Below are positions 45,101 to 51,873 of a stretch of 64,000 nucleotides of DNA, piece by piece; within the stretch, counting starts at the first letter, position 1, and each line of letters begins with the position of its first letter. The notes beneath the pieces were generated by a model. It saw only the letters and a list, made by a program, of their open reading frames with translations. It was not told the DNA's origin and made no database searches. The stretch covers positions 434,001 to 498,000 of the forward strand of contig NZ_VTHB01000003.1 in assembly GCF_009729205.1 (NCBI RefSeq). The letters are read 5' to 3'. The stretch comes from Mycobacteroides sp. CBMA 271. Its GTDB lineage: Bacteria; Actinomycetota; Actinomycetes; Mycobacteriales; Mycobacteriaceae. The position numbers and the translations under genes are program-made.

Positions 45101-48100
45101 TCGGCGGCGCGTCTAGTGCTCGACCAGCTTGGCCTCGCGGCTCCGGTCGCGATTCCCGATGGCTCCGCCGATACCGAGCTCGTCGAGCTGGTGTCCGCCG
45201 AGTTGGGTTCGGACTGGCCGCGTTTGGTGGCGCCGAGCTTCGACGGCAAGAAGGCCGTGGTGTTCGACGACCGCTGGGCCAGCGCCCGCGAGGACTTGGC
45301 CCGGTTGTGGATCGCCGACGAGGGCGACATCGATCAGGATTGGTTGAGCCTGGCAGCCGGCTTCGAGGGTGCCGGACACGCCGTTGCCGCGCAGGCCAAT
45401 TGGTGGCAGGGCAAGTCGTTGGCGCAGGGCCGCAACGTTCACGCCTCGCTGTACGGGCGCATTGCCGCCGGTGCGGAGAGCCCCGAGGGGGGCAAGTGGG
45501 GCGGCGAGGTCGCGGTGGTGACCGGCGCTTCTAAGGGTTCGATCGCCGCTTCGGTGGTGGCCGAGCTGCTGTCCGGCGGTGCGACGGTTGTCGCCACCAC
45601 CTCGCGTCTCGACGAGGACCGGTTGGCGTTCTACCGCAACCTGTATCGGGAGAGCGCCCGGTTCAGCGCCAGGCTATGGGTGGTACCGGCCAATATGGCC
45701 TCGTACTCCGATATCGACGCGCTGGTGCAGTGGGTGGGCACCGAGCAGTCCGAAAGCCTTGGGCCGATGTCGATTCACCTCAAGGATGCGCAGACCCCGA
45801 CGCTGCTGTTCCCGTTCGCCGCACCGAAGGTGGTCGGGGATCTGTCGGAGGCCGGCTCGCGTGCCGAGATGGAGATGAAGGTGCTGCTGTGGGCCGTGCA
45901 ACGGCTTATTGGCGGGCTGTCGGCCATCGGCGCCGAGCGGGATATCGCTTCGCGCCTGCACGTGGTGCTGCCCGGTTCGCCGAACCGCGGCATGTTCGGC
46001 GGCGACGGCGCGTACGGCGAGTCCAAGGCGGCACTCGATGCGCTGGTCACTCGCTGGAAGGCGGAATCGTCCTGGGCGTCACGAGTCAGCCTGGCGCACG
46101 CGCTGATCGGCTGGACCCGCGGCACCGGACTGATGGGTCACAACGACGCCATCGTCACCGCCGTTGAGGAAGCGGGAGTCACCACGTACTCCACCGCGGA
46201 TATGGCGTCCATGTTGTTGGCACTGTGTACCCCGGAAGCTCGGGTGCAGGCCGCACAGGCACCGGTCGAGAAGGATCTCACCGGCGGATTGGCCGAGGTG
46301 GAACTCGACATGGCCGAGCTGGCCGCCAAGGCCCGCGAGGACATGGAAGCGAAGGCGAAGGCCGAAGCCGCCGCGGCATCCGACGAGGAAGACGACCCGA
46401 ATCTCATTGCGGCACTACCTTCTCCGCCGCGCGGATACACCTCGACGCTGCCGCCGGAATGGGCCGACCTGGACGTCGACCCGGCCGATCTGGTGGTCAT
46501 CGTCGGCGGTGGTGAGCTCGGGCCGCTGGGCTCCTCGCGGACCCGTTACGAGATGGAGGTCGCCGACGAGCTGTCGGCGGCCGGCGTGCTGGAGCTTGCC
46601 TGGACCACCGGACTGGTCAAATGGGAGGACGACCCCGAGGCCGGTTGGTACGACACCGAATCCGGTGAGCTGGTGCCGGAGTCGGAGCTGGTGGAGCGCT
46701 ACCACGACAAGGTGGTCGGCAACATCGGTGTCCGCGAGTTCGTCGATGACGGTGCGATCGATCCCGATCACGCCTCACCGCTGCTGGTGTCGGTGTTCCT
46801 GGACAAGGACTTCACCTTCACGGTGTCTACCGAGGCCGAGGCGCGCGAGTTCGTGCGGTGGGATCCCGAGCACACGGTGATCCAGCCGGTGGCCGAAGGC
46901 AGCGACTGGCAGGTGACCCGCAAGTCGGGCACCGAGGTTCGGGTGCCGCGCAAGACCAAGCTGTCGCGGACCGTCGGCGCTCAGATCCCGACCGGATTCG
47001 ATCCGACGGTGTGGGGTATCACCCCCGACATGGTCAGCTCGATCGACCGGGTTGCGTTGTGGAACATGGTTGCCACGGTGGATGCGTTCCTGTCGGCGGG
47101 CTTCACCCCGACCGAGCTGATGCGCTGGGTGCACCCGAGTCTGGTGGCCAACACCCAGGGCACCGGCATGGGCGGCATGACCTCGATGCAGACCATGTAC
47201 CACGGAAACCTGTTGGGCCGTAACAAGCCGAACGACATCCTGCAGGAAGTTCTGCCGAACGTCGTTGCCGCGCACGTGGTTCAGTCGTACGTCGGTTCCT
47301 ACGGCTCGATGATCCACCCTGTGGCGGCCTGCGCCACCGCGGCGGTATCGGTCGAGGAAGGTGTCGACAAGATCCGGCTCGGCAAGGCGCATCTGGCGCT
47401 GGCCGGCGGTTTCGATGACCTGACGCTGGAGGCCATCATCGGCTTCGGTGACATGGCCGCGACCGCCGACACCGAGATAATGCGGGCCAAGGGCATTGCA
47501 GATAAGCGGTTCTCGCGTGCCAACGACCGTCGTCGCCTCGGCTTCGTCGAGGCGCAGGGTGGTGGCAGCGTGCTGCTGGCGCGCGGTGACCTGGCGCTCA
47601 AGATGGGTCTGCCGGTGCTTGCGGTGGTGGCCTACGCGCAGTCGTTCGGTGACGGTGTGCACACCTCCATCCCGGCTCCGGGCCTGGGTGCGCTGGCCGC
47701 CGGGCGTGGTGGCAAGGACTCGGATCTGGCGCGCTCGCTGAACAAGCTGGGCGTCACGGCCGACGACATCGCCGTCATCTCCAAGCACGACACGTCAACG
47801 CTCGCCAACGATCCCAACGAGACCGAGCTGCATGAGCGGCTCGCCTCCTCGCTGGGGCGCTCGGATGGTGCACCGCTGTTCGTCATCTCGCAGAAGAACC
47901 TGACAGGCCACGCCAAGGGCGGTGCGGCAGTCTTCCAGATGCTCGGCCTGTGCCAGGTGTTGCGCGATGGCGTCATTCCGCCGAACCGCAGCCTGGACTG
48001 TGTCGATGACGAGCTGGCCACCAGCCAGCACTTCGTGTGGCTGCGTGAATCGTTGCCGCTCAAGGAGAAGTTGCCGCTGAAGGCGGGCCTGGTGACGAGC

Positions 48101-48388
48101 CTCGGCTTCGGTCACGTGTCGGGCCTGGTCGCCCTGGTGCATCCGCAGGCGTTCATCGCCTCGATGCGGCCGGAGGACCGCGCCGACTACGAGAAGCGTT
48201 CGCGTGAGCGTGTTCTCGCCGGGCAGCGTCGCCTCGCGTCGGCGATGGCCGGTGGCCGGCCGATGTACGAGCGGCCGGACGGACGTCGCTTCGACCACGA
48301 TCACGACGAGTCGGAGAAGCGTCAGGAAGCCTCGATGCTGCTGGATCCGGGTGCACGCCTGAGTGAGGACGAGGTCTACCACCGGTGA
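39101..48388 (+). CDS. fas: Type I fatty acid synthase (multifunctional)
   Basis: 3095 residues (3069 in M. tuberculosis). It makes C16-C26 acyl-CoA for membrane lipids and mycolic acid synthesis. Domain order: acetyl transferase (VVGHSQGVLAVEAL near 152), enoyl reductase (HVEGGRAGGHHSWED near 566), dehydratase (SGDHNPIHTDKSA near 1243), malonyl/palmitoyl transferase (CGHSVGEYTALA near 1450), an Ala/Pro linker and acyl carrier (SLTDGASSRRNQ near 1825), ketoreductase (VVTGASKGSIAAS near 2140, YGESKAAL near 2305) and ketosynthase (VAACATAAVS near 2743; SKHDTSTLAND and LTGHAKGGAA later). GTG 39101 (VTINEYDKV) matches the start of relatives. GTGA overlap with acpS, which modifies its carrier domain. 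Confidence 0.98.
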   Translation: MTINEYDKVTSAEDPDATGAVDPGPSAGPALIDRLESGEPYAVAFGGQGSDWLESLAELAASAGIESELATLAGEAELRLEPVAKELVVVRPVGFTPLTWVRALTAEEPVPATAQLTSAAVSMPGVLLAQLAAVRALKIQGLDVAQLPPVAVVGHSQGVLAVEALKAHGVRDVELLAIAQLVGAAATLVARRRGIVVRGNRTPMVSVTNVDPDRIKHLLDEFAQDVRTVEPPALSIRNGRRSVVITGTPEQLSRFELYCEQIAEREAAERKDKVRGGAVFSPVFDPVNVEVGFHTPRLADGVEIAGRWAAAAGLDVELTKALTESILVTPVDWVNEVSHVADAGARWILDLGPGDLLTRLTAPVIRGLGIGIVPTATRGGQRNLFMHGAVPEVARAWTSFAPTLVSLPDGSVKLSTKFTRLTGRSPILLAGMTPTTVDAKIVAAAANAGHWSELAGGGQVTEEIFSARMEELTGLLEPGRQIQFNSLFLDPYLWKLQVGSKRLVQKARQAGAPIDGVVVTAGVPELEEAVALIDELTEIGFSHIVFKPGTVEQIRSVVRIAAEVPTRPIIMHVEGGRAGGHHSWEDLDDLLLATYSELRSRSNITVCVGGGIGTPEQAAEYLSGRWALKFGFPLMPVDGILVGTAAMATLEATTSPSVKQMLVETQGTPTWVPAGKAQGGMASGRSQLGADIHEIDNAASRCGRLLDDVAGDADAVAKRRDEIIAAMEPTAKQYFGDVSEMTYAQWLNRYVELSIGEGNSTADSKLEDSPWLAATWRDRFEQMLKRAEARLHPKDFGPVETLFVDAALLETPAEAISALLQRYPEAQDIKLHPADVPFFVALCKTLGKPVNFVPVIDKDVRRWWRSDSLWQAHDARYTADQVCIIPGTAAVAGITRADEPVGELLNRFEQTAIDEVVAAGVEPLPVRSRLRRRWDVEGPLATVLDAPDVLWSGRIAVNPVHRIAPDGAWQVFEDRTASHPSTGARLEVHGAAGSATSVEAEDFVRLSVPLSGTWVDIDLTLPTTTRDGGTPVVTTEAAAAAMRTVLAVAAGCEDPAGLPKVENGTARVVAQWDPERVADHTGVTAVLPAPLAPGSSIVPDALVGLCWPAVFAAIGEAKTETGIGAIEGLLSLVHLDHAAHLISALPAESAELTVTATASAATDTEVGRVVPVDVTVAAADGTVLATLQERFAILGRNGAAELADPVRAGGALSEHEVDTTRRRRRDAKLFAPTDMRAFAVVSGDHNPIHTDKSAALLAGLGSPIVHGMWLSAAAQHVVTSADASSTPPRTLVGWTSRFLGMVQPGDQVDVRVDRIGIDSGAEVVEIQAKVGTDLVMSATARLAAPKTVYAFPGQGIQHKGMGMDVRSRSKAARKVWDNADKFTRERLGFSVLHVVKDNPTSLIAGGVHYQHPEGVLYLTQFTQVAMATLATAQIAEMKESGSFVEDAITCGHSVGEYTALATVSGVIPQDGLLEVVFHRGSAMHDIVPRDEQGRSNYRLAAIRPSQIGLEDADVDAFVAGIAERSGEFLQIVNFNLRGSQYAIAGTVRGLELLEADVERRREEFGGRRSFIMVPGIDVPFHSEVLRVGVAEFRRSLERVLPMDGDPNLIIGKYIPNLVPKPFTLDREFIQEIRDLVPAEPLDEVLADYDTWRNEKPVLLCRKVLIELLAWQFASPVRWIETQDLLFTEEAAGGLGVERFVEVGVKSMPTVAGLANNTLKLPEFSHSSVEVLNVERDHAVLFGTDTDPEPEPEVEDTAEVSAPDSAAPAATAPAPAAAPAAPSGGPRPDDIGFDASDATLALIALSTKMRMDQIEPVDSIESLTDGASSRRNQLLVDLGSELNLSAIDGAAEADLSGLRSQVTKLARTYKPFGPVLSDSINDQLKAVFGPSGKRPAAIGERVTKTWELGPGWVKHVTVELSLGTREGTSVRGGELGGLAASTLADGNAVDAAIDAAVGAVAARRGVGVSLPSAGGGDGATVDLAALSEFTDQITGRDGVLASAARLVLDQLGLAAPVAIPDGSADTELVELVSAELGSDWPRLVAPSFDGKKAVVFDDRWASAREDLARLWIADEGDIDQDWLSLAAGFEGAGHAVAAQANWWQGKSLAQGRNVHASLYGRIAAGAESPEGGKWGGEVAVVTGASKGSIAASVVAELLSGGATVVATTSRLDEDRLAFYRNLYRESARFSARLWVVPANMASYSDIDALVQWVGTEQSESLGPMSIHLKDAQTPTLLFPFAAPKVVGDLSEAGSRAEMEMKVLLWAVQRLIGGLSAIGAERDIASRLHVVLPGSPNRGMFGGDGAYGESKAALDALVTRWKAESSWASRVSLAHALIGWTRGTGLMGHNDAIVTAVEEAGVTTYSTADMASMLLALCTPEARVQAAQAPVEKDLTGGLAEVELDMAELAAKAREDMEAKAKAEAAAASDEEDDPNLIAALPSPPRGYTSTLPPEWADLDVDPADLVVIVGGGELGPLGSSRTRYEMEVADELSAAGVLELAWTTGLVKWEDDPEAGWYDTESGELVPESELVERYHDKVVGNIGVREFVDDGAIDPDHASPLLVSVFLDKDFTFTVSTEAEAREFVRWDPEHTVIQPVAEGSDWQVTRKSGTEVRVPRKTKLSRTVGAQIPTGFDPTVWGITPDMVSSIDRVALWNMVATVDAFLSAGFTPTELMRWVHPSLVANTQGTGMGGMTSMQTMYHGNLLGRNKPNDILQEVLPNVVAAHVVQSYVGSYGSMIHPVAACATAAVSVEEGVDKIRLGKAHLALAGGFDDLTLEAIIGFGDMAATADTEIMRAKGIADKRFSRANDRRRLGFVEAQGGGSVLLARGDLALKMGLPVLAVVAYAQSFGDGVHTSIPAPGLGALAAGRGGKDSDLARSLNKLGVTADDIAVISKHDTSTLANDPNETELHERLASSLGRSDGAPLFVISQKNLTGHAKGGAAVFQMLGLCQVLRDGVIPPNRSLDCVDDELATSQHFVWLRESLPLKEKLPLKAGLVTSLGFGHVSGLVALVHPQAFIASMRPEDRADYEKRSRERVLAGQRRLASAMAGGRPMYERPDGRRFDHDHDESEKRQEASMLLDPGARLSEDEVYHR

Positions 48389-48783
48389 CCGTTGTCGGTA
48401 TCGGGATAGACCTGGTCACGATCTCCGAATTCGGAGAACAGTTGGCCAGTCCCGGAACGGCTTTCGGGTCTGCGTTCACGCCAGGGGAGCGGCGTGACGC
48501 GGCCTCGAAGACCGGTGGCGAGGCGCGTTATCTCGCCGCCCGCTGGGCCGCCAAGGAGGCTGTCATCAAGGCGTGGTCGGGGTCCCGGTATTCGCAGCGC
48601 CCGGTGCTGCCCGAGAACATCCACCGCGATATCGAGGTGGTGACGGACACGTGGGGTCGTCCCCGTATTCGGCTTTCCGGGGGGATCGCCGAGTATCTAG
48701 CGGATATGACGGTGCACGTGACCCTGACGCATGACGGCGACACGGCGGCGGCCTTCGTCGTCCTCGAATCCGAGTCCCCCTAA
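48385..48783 (+). CDS. acpS: Holo-[acyl-carrier-protein] synthase AcpS
   Basis: 132 residues. It attaches 4'-phosphopantetheine to the carrier domain of Fas and to other carriers. Metal/CoA site motifs: GIGIDLVTISEF at the N-terminus and RYLAARWAAKEAVIKAW near 48-64. GTG start overlaps the fas stop, which couples enzyme and modifier production. A palindromic hairpin follows 2 bases after the stop. Confidence 0.96.
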   Translation: MTVVGIGIDLVTISEFGEQLASPGTAFGSAFTPGERRDAASKTGGEARYLAARWAAKEAVIKAWSGSRYSQRPVLPENIHRDIEVVTDTWGRPRIRLSGGIAEYLADMTVHVTLTHDGDTAAAFVVLESESP

Positions 48784-48784
48784 C

Positions 48785-48816
48785 GCCGAGTGTGAGCGCC
48801 AGCGCTCACACTCGGC
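48785..48816 (+). terminator. Palindromic hairpin (repeat copy 2)
   Basis: Perfect 14-base stem GCCGAGTGTGAGCG with loop CCAG, right after acpS. Its outer 10 bases are identical to the arms of the hairpin at 16657. No T-run, but the position suits termination of the fas-acpS transcript. Confidence 0.65.
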
Positions 48817-48836
48817 GGGGCGGGCCGCGATCCCGC

Positions 48837-48842
48837 TAGCCT
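48837..48842 (+). promoter_or_regulatory. -10 element of a likely leaderless gene
   Basis: TAGCCT lies with 6 bases between it and the GTG at 48849, the usual spacing for transcripts that begin at the start codon. Confidence 0.4.
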
Positions 48843-48848
48843 GACGGT

Positions 48849-49085
48849 GTGGCCCCGCTGCTGACGCTGATCGGATTTCTCATCTTCGGCGTAGCGCTAC
48901 TGGTGATGTACAAGAGCCGAGGCATCCGCCCGACGTGGAGGAACCCCTACCTGCCGCATCCCTTGTTGTGGCGTGGTGCACCGGACATGCCCGAAGTCCC
49001 GCGACCTCCGTGGCCCATTGACGAGGACGGCAATCCGATCGACGTCGACGAGCCGACCGGGGACGAGCGGGATACCCGGACGTAG
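48849..49085 (+). CDS. Small single-pass membrane protein
   Basis: 78 residues: one N-terminal membrane helix (LLTLIGFLIFGVALLVMY), then a proline-rich tail rich in Trp (PYLPHPLLWRGAPDMPEVPRPPW shows the style) and an acidic end. No known domain recognised. The start GTG 48849 has a well-spaced -10-like TAGCCT. Hypothetical. Confidence 0.6.
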   Translation: MAPLLTLIGFLIFGVALLVMYKSRGIRPTWRNPYLPHPLLWRGAPDMPEVPRPPWPIDEDGNPIDVDEPTGDERDTRT

Positions 49086-49149
49086 CCTTCCCGTAGGGTG
49101 CCGATTCAATTCGGTTCTGCTGTGCACAGACTTCGTGGGAGAGGCAGCC

Positions 49150-49632
49150 ATGCTCGCAACTGTTCGCCAACGGCTGGTGGCCTACGTGACAGCGTTGACC
49201 GGGTCACCGGTCCAGTTCGGTGTGGGAATCATGGCTCTGTGGTTGACCAGCAACGGACCGGCGGCCTACCTGACCTGCACATCGATGCTCTTCGATCCGA
49301 TGACTGCATGCACCACGCAGGTATTGGGATTCATCCCGGTTACGGTGAACCTGTGTCACACGGTGTGTCACTTGATCACCGGCATTATTGGCCTGGTGGC
49401 TGTGCTCCGCCCTATGTGGGCCATGGCCTATGCCGCGATCGGCGGGGTGTTTTACATCGTGTGGGGTGCACTCGGATTGCTTGGGGGCTCGGACATCCGG
49501 CACCACCTGGGTGTCGATGTCTTCGGCAGCTGGGTTCACGTCGTGGAGGGACTGATCCTCCTCGCGATCTGGCTAGGTCAACGACTAGCCGGCAGGCCGC
49601 TGGTGACCGGTCCCGCGGCGTCGCGATCGTGA
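49150..49632 (+). CDS. DUF4383-like membrane protein
   Basis: 160 residues with four hydrophobic segments. The middle and end (LCHTVCHLITGIIGLVAVL, MAYAAIGGVFYIVWGALGLLGG, WVHVVEGLILLAIWLG) fit the DUF4383 pattern. ATG 49150 preceded by GGGAGAGG. Function unknown. Its stop touches the end of the convergent kinase gene. Confidence 0.75.
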   Translation: MLATVRQRLVAYVTALTGSPVQFGVGIMALWLTSNGPAAYLTCTSMLFDPMTACTTQVLGFIPVTVNLCHTVCHLITGIIGLVAVLRPMWAMAYAAIGGVFYIVWGALGLLGGSDIRHHLGVDVFGSWVHVVEGLILLAIWLGQRLAGRPLVTGPAASRS

Positions 49633-50142
49633 TCAATTGTCAGGGCTGATCGCCTTCAGAATCGTCGCACGATGATTCGACAGCGATCCGTGATTGTCGA
49701 TGAGTAGCCGGGGTTCGGTGAACGGCTCCCATTCGCGCGCCTGCACCTGTGCCCACGTGGGATTACCCTGCCCGGGCCAATCCGGTACCCGTTCTTCCAC
49801 ACGGCGCTTGTGTTCGTCCGAATCGGAACAAATCACCTCGACCCACCGAAGGCTGGCGCCCGTACGTACGGACAGTTCGTGCCACATGTGGCGAGCAACG
49901 CGCAGGTTGTTACAGGCATCGACGACAACGGGACGGCCCGCCCGCAGCTGATCCTCCGCTATCCATTGCGCGGCAACATATCCCACCGGATTGTTGTCGA
50001 CGGCCGAGAGTGTCGAGGCGATTGCGGCCTCGATCGTGTCAACCCGTAAGAATGTGGCAGACAGTTCGTCCGCAACTCCGCGAGCCAGCGTCGTTTTGCC
50101 GCTACCGGGGAGCCCGGCAAAGACGACTAATAGACCCGTCAT
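49633..50142 (-). CDS. P-loop kinase (AAA_33/zeta-toxin-like)
   Basis: 169 residues. Walker A GLPGSGKTTLARGVADEL at 10-27, a lid-type arginine region (EHKRRVEERVPDWPG) and a mid-domain VVVDACNNLRVARHMWHEL. Such proteins phosphorylate small molecules (for example chloramphenicol, UDP-sugars or nucleosides); no antitoxin partner is adjacent. ATG 50142 lies 8 bases after the stop of the displaced bcp end, so before the insertions it was directly downstream of bcp. Confidence 0.8.
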   Translation of the reverse strand: MTGLLVVFAGLPGSGKTTLARGVADELSATFLRVDTIEAAIASTLSAVDNNPVGYVAAQWIAEDQLRAGRPVVVDACNNLRVARHMWHELSVRTGASLRWVEVICSDSDEHKRRVEERVPDWPGQGNPTWAQVQAREWEPFTEPRLLIDNHGSLSNHRATILKAISPDN

Positions 50143-50150
50143 TGCCCCAT

Positions 50151-50210
50151 TTATACCGAAAGGTCGCGGCGTAGCTTCGCGACGTGGCCGGTCGCCTTCA
50201 CGTTGTAGAA
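50151..50210 (-). pseudogene. Displaced 3' end of bcp, copy 1 (ancestral type)
   Basis: Read on the minus strand this is FYNVKATGHVAKLRRDLSV followed by TAA. That is the usual mycobacterial Bcp ending, as I recall it from M. tuberculosis, but there is no gene body in front of it. The rest of bcp lies 1.65 kb away at 51.8-52.3 kb with a different tail. Core GCCTTCACGTTGTA at 50194-50207. Interpreted as the original bcp end pushed away by insertions. Confidence 0.8.
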
Positions 50211-51198
50211 GGTTGTGTGCGATTCAACATCGTGGTCTCAATCCCAACCGGTATGGAGTCGATCAGCGGCGAGCTGTCTGGCATGGTTCAGCGCCGTATG
50301 CACAGCGTTCATCACCTGAAAGAGTTGTGTTGGTTCAGGCATCCGGCCTTCATTGATGATGGGATTCCGAAACGCCATCTCGACTGATGGCCCTCCTAGC
50401 GCTACTAGATTAACTGCATTGAGTGCTTCATGAAGCGTGTAATCCTGCGTGAGCATGTGGGCACCGCTGATCTCAAGCACGAAGGTCTGGGCGAGCATCC
50501 CCAGTTGCTTACTAAGCGGACGGAGCGCATCTTCTCGCGCACGTCGGTCTGGTAGTTCGGCCGCTCGCCGTCCTTCTTCGATCAAGGTTGCGAGCTCGTG
50601 GGTATAGGTGCTCCCTGCACGCGACACACGAATGAGTGACCGCTTGAACTCTTGTTCTCTCAGATGCACACGTTGGATTCGTGCAAGCTCGACCTGTGCG
50701 TCTACCTGCGTTTTGGCGAGTTCACGTTGCGCTGAAAGCTCGGTTTTGTGACGGTCTTCGGCAGCAACAAGTTCTTGCTTAAACCTGTCAGCCGCCTCAT
50801 TGGCTTCGTCCTTTGCTTGACGCCGAACGATGACTGACTGCCACAGCGCAACAACGACGGCGAAGATGGTCCCGCCAGCAGCGAACGCGTCAGAGACGCT
50901 GCCCCAGTCGATCTTTGGGTGCACATGTAGAAGCTGGAGTGCTTGTAGGACACCAATGCAGAGCAATATTGCAGTGGCCACGGCGAATACCAGCGCGAGA
51001 TAGGTAGCGTTTGAGCGCCAACAGCCGACGACTCGATTCGTGAAGTTTCCCCACCAAGATCCCATCGGGCGCAGAGTACGCGCCGATACCGACGACCCGT
51101 GGTGTAATCAACGCCGCTGTTCGGAGGACTCAGTTGGATGCGACGTGCTCCAAGATCTTCTGGATCTTTGTTGTTGTATGTGCGGCCTTCACGTTGTA
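50208..51198 (-). mobile_element. Insert 1 in the bcp 3' end (single-gene cassette)
   Basis: Segment between core copy 1 (50194-50207) and the end of core copy 2 (51185-51198), 991 bases per unit. It carries, in the orientation of bcp, a Bcp tail, one cargo gene (275-residue membrane coiled-coil protein) and a right end sharing CAA-NN-TTC before the core. No transposase, integrase or terminal inverted repeat is seen. The mobile interpretation is inferred from the repeated bcp ends. Confidence 0.6.
50238..51065 (-). CDS. Membrane protein with coiled coil (cargo of insert 1)
   Basis: 275 residues. Two N-terminal transmembrane helices (YLALVFAVATAILLCIGVLQAL and VSDAFAAGGTIFAVVVALWQSVIV), then a charged coiled coil from about 80 to 135 (RFKQELVAAEDRHKTELSAQREL) and a soluble C-terminal domain. 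No known family recognised. Lower GC than its neighbours, fitting recent acquisition. ATG 51065, 65 bases after the stop of the copy-2 bcp tail. Confidence 0.7.
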   Translation of the reverse strand: MGSWWGNFTNRVVGCWRSNATYLALVFAVATAILLCIGVLQALQLLHVHPKIDWGSVSDAFAAGGTIFAVVVALWQSVIVRRQAKDEANEAADRFKQELVAAEDRHKTELSAQRELAKTQVDAQVELARIQRVHLREQEFKRSLIRVSRAGSTYTHELATLIEEGRRAAELPDRRAREDALRPLSKQLGMLAQTFVLEISGAHMLTQDYTLHEALNAVNLVALGGPSVEMAFRNPIINEGRMPEPTQLFQVMNAVHTALNHARQLAADRLHTGWD

Positions 51199-51201
51199 GA
51201 A
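51130..51201 (-). pseudogene. Displaced 3' end of bcp, copy 2
   Basis: Minus-strand reading YNVKAAHTTTKIQKILEHV then ASN and TGA. It is nearly the same as the live bcp tail (ending KIQKILAEVAK) but has a different last part, and there is no gene body in front. Core at 51185-51198. Interpreted as the tail used by bcp after the first insertion and displaced by the second. Confidence 0.8.
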
Positions 51202-51873
51202 AATTGAGTTCGACTTCGACAACGTTCAGTTGAGCGTCTTGGTGAACCGGCGGCAGACGTGGACTCGGGTGAATCGCCGTCGGAGTTGCTTCTCGTGAGC
51301 CAGTTCTGCATGTAAGAACGCTGACATCAGTTGTAGACCGGGGAGCATGGCGTCAACTGCGCGATCCGGTTCGGCCGGGTCAGCATTGTGATCGGCGAAG
51401 ACGTGTAGGTAGTGATCGGTGTCGGTGAATCCCATTGTGCGATACCAGTGCAATGTGCCGGGGTCATCGCGCGTCCATGCCGAAAGCTCGGTGAGACTTT
51501 GGGCGTGTGCTCGTGTGATCGCGTGGGCCAACAGGCTACGCGCGATACCGCGCTGTTGATGTTCAGGATGTACCGCCAGGTTATCGATCGTGCCCACCAT
51601 GTCGCTGATTGTGACGTCCATCAATCCCACAACAGCGTCGTCCGTGTTGATGGCGACGAGTTCAAAGCCAGGGGCCTTGATGGTGGGCTTGGTCGTCACA
51701 ACGTCATCGAAATAGGTGGAAGTCAGAAACGAGAGCACGCGACAACGTAGCCAAGACGGTTCGTCGCTGCTGGTGTAGTCGCGTACACGGTAACCATTGG
51801 GATGCACCTATTTAGCTACCTCGGCAAGGATTTTCTGGATCTTTGTTGTCGTATGTGCGGCCTTCACGTTGTA
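51199..51873 (-). mobile_element. Insert 2 in the bcp 3' end (single-gene cassette)
   Basis: Segment between core copy 2 and core copy 3 (51860-51873), 675 bases per unit. It holds the present Bcp tail, a GNAT acetyltransferase gene and a right end reading into TTC plus the core. Same layout and orientation as insert 1, about 36 bases of near identity beyond the core to copy 2. No recombinase inside. Confidence 0.6.
51226..51807 (-). CDS. GNAT-family N-acetyltransferase (cargo of insert 2)
   Basis: 193 residues. Acetyl-CoA-binding motif A is VHPEHQQRGIARSLLAHAI near 79-97, preceded by the beta-strand GTIDNLAV and followed by WYRTMGFTDTDHYL. Acceptor unknown. The GTG start follows the bcp stop codon directly (TAG then GTG), so its translation is coupled to bcp. 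A C-terminal extension rich in Arg (LRRRFTRVHVCRRF) has no match I recognise. Confidence 0.85.
   Translation of the reverse strand: MHPNGYRVRDYTSSDEPSWLRCRVLSFLTSTYFDDVVTTKPTIKAPGFELVAINTDDAVVGLMDVTISDMVGTIDNLAVHPEHQQRGIARSLLAHAITRAHAQSLTELSAWTRDDPGTLHWYRTMGFTDTDHYLHVFADHNADPAEPDRAVDAMLPGLQLMSAFLHAELAHEKQLRRRFTRVHVCRRFTKTLN

Noticed and set aside
39200..48380. Long open frames opposite and inside fas, one of over 450 codons on the minus strand
   Set aside because: They mirror the GC-rich third-position bias of fas, show no protein-family features, and the fas frame is certain.
49633..50142. Zeta-toxin of a toxin-antitoxin pair
   Set aside because: No small antitoxin gene is adjacent and the P-loop kinase pattern is general.
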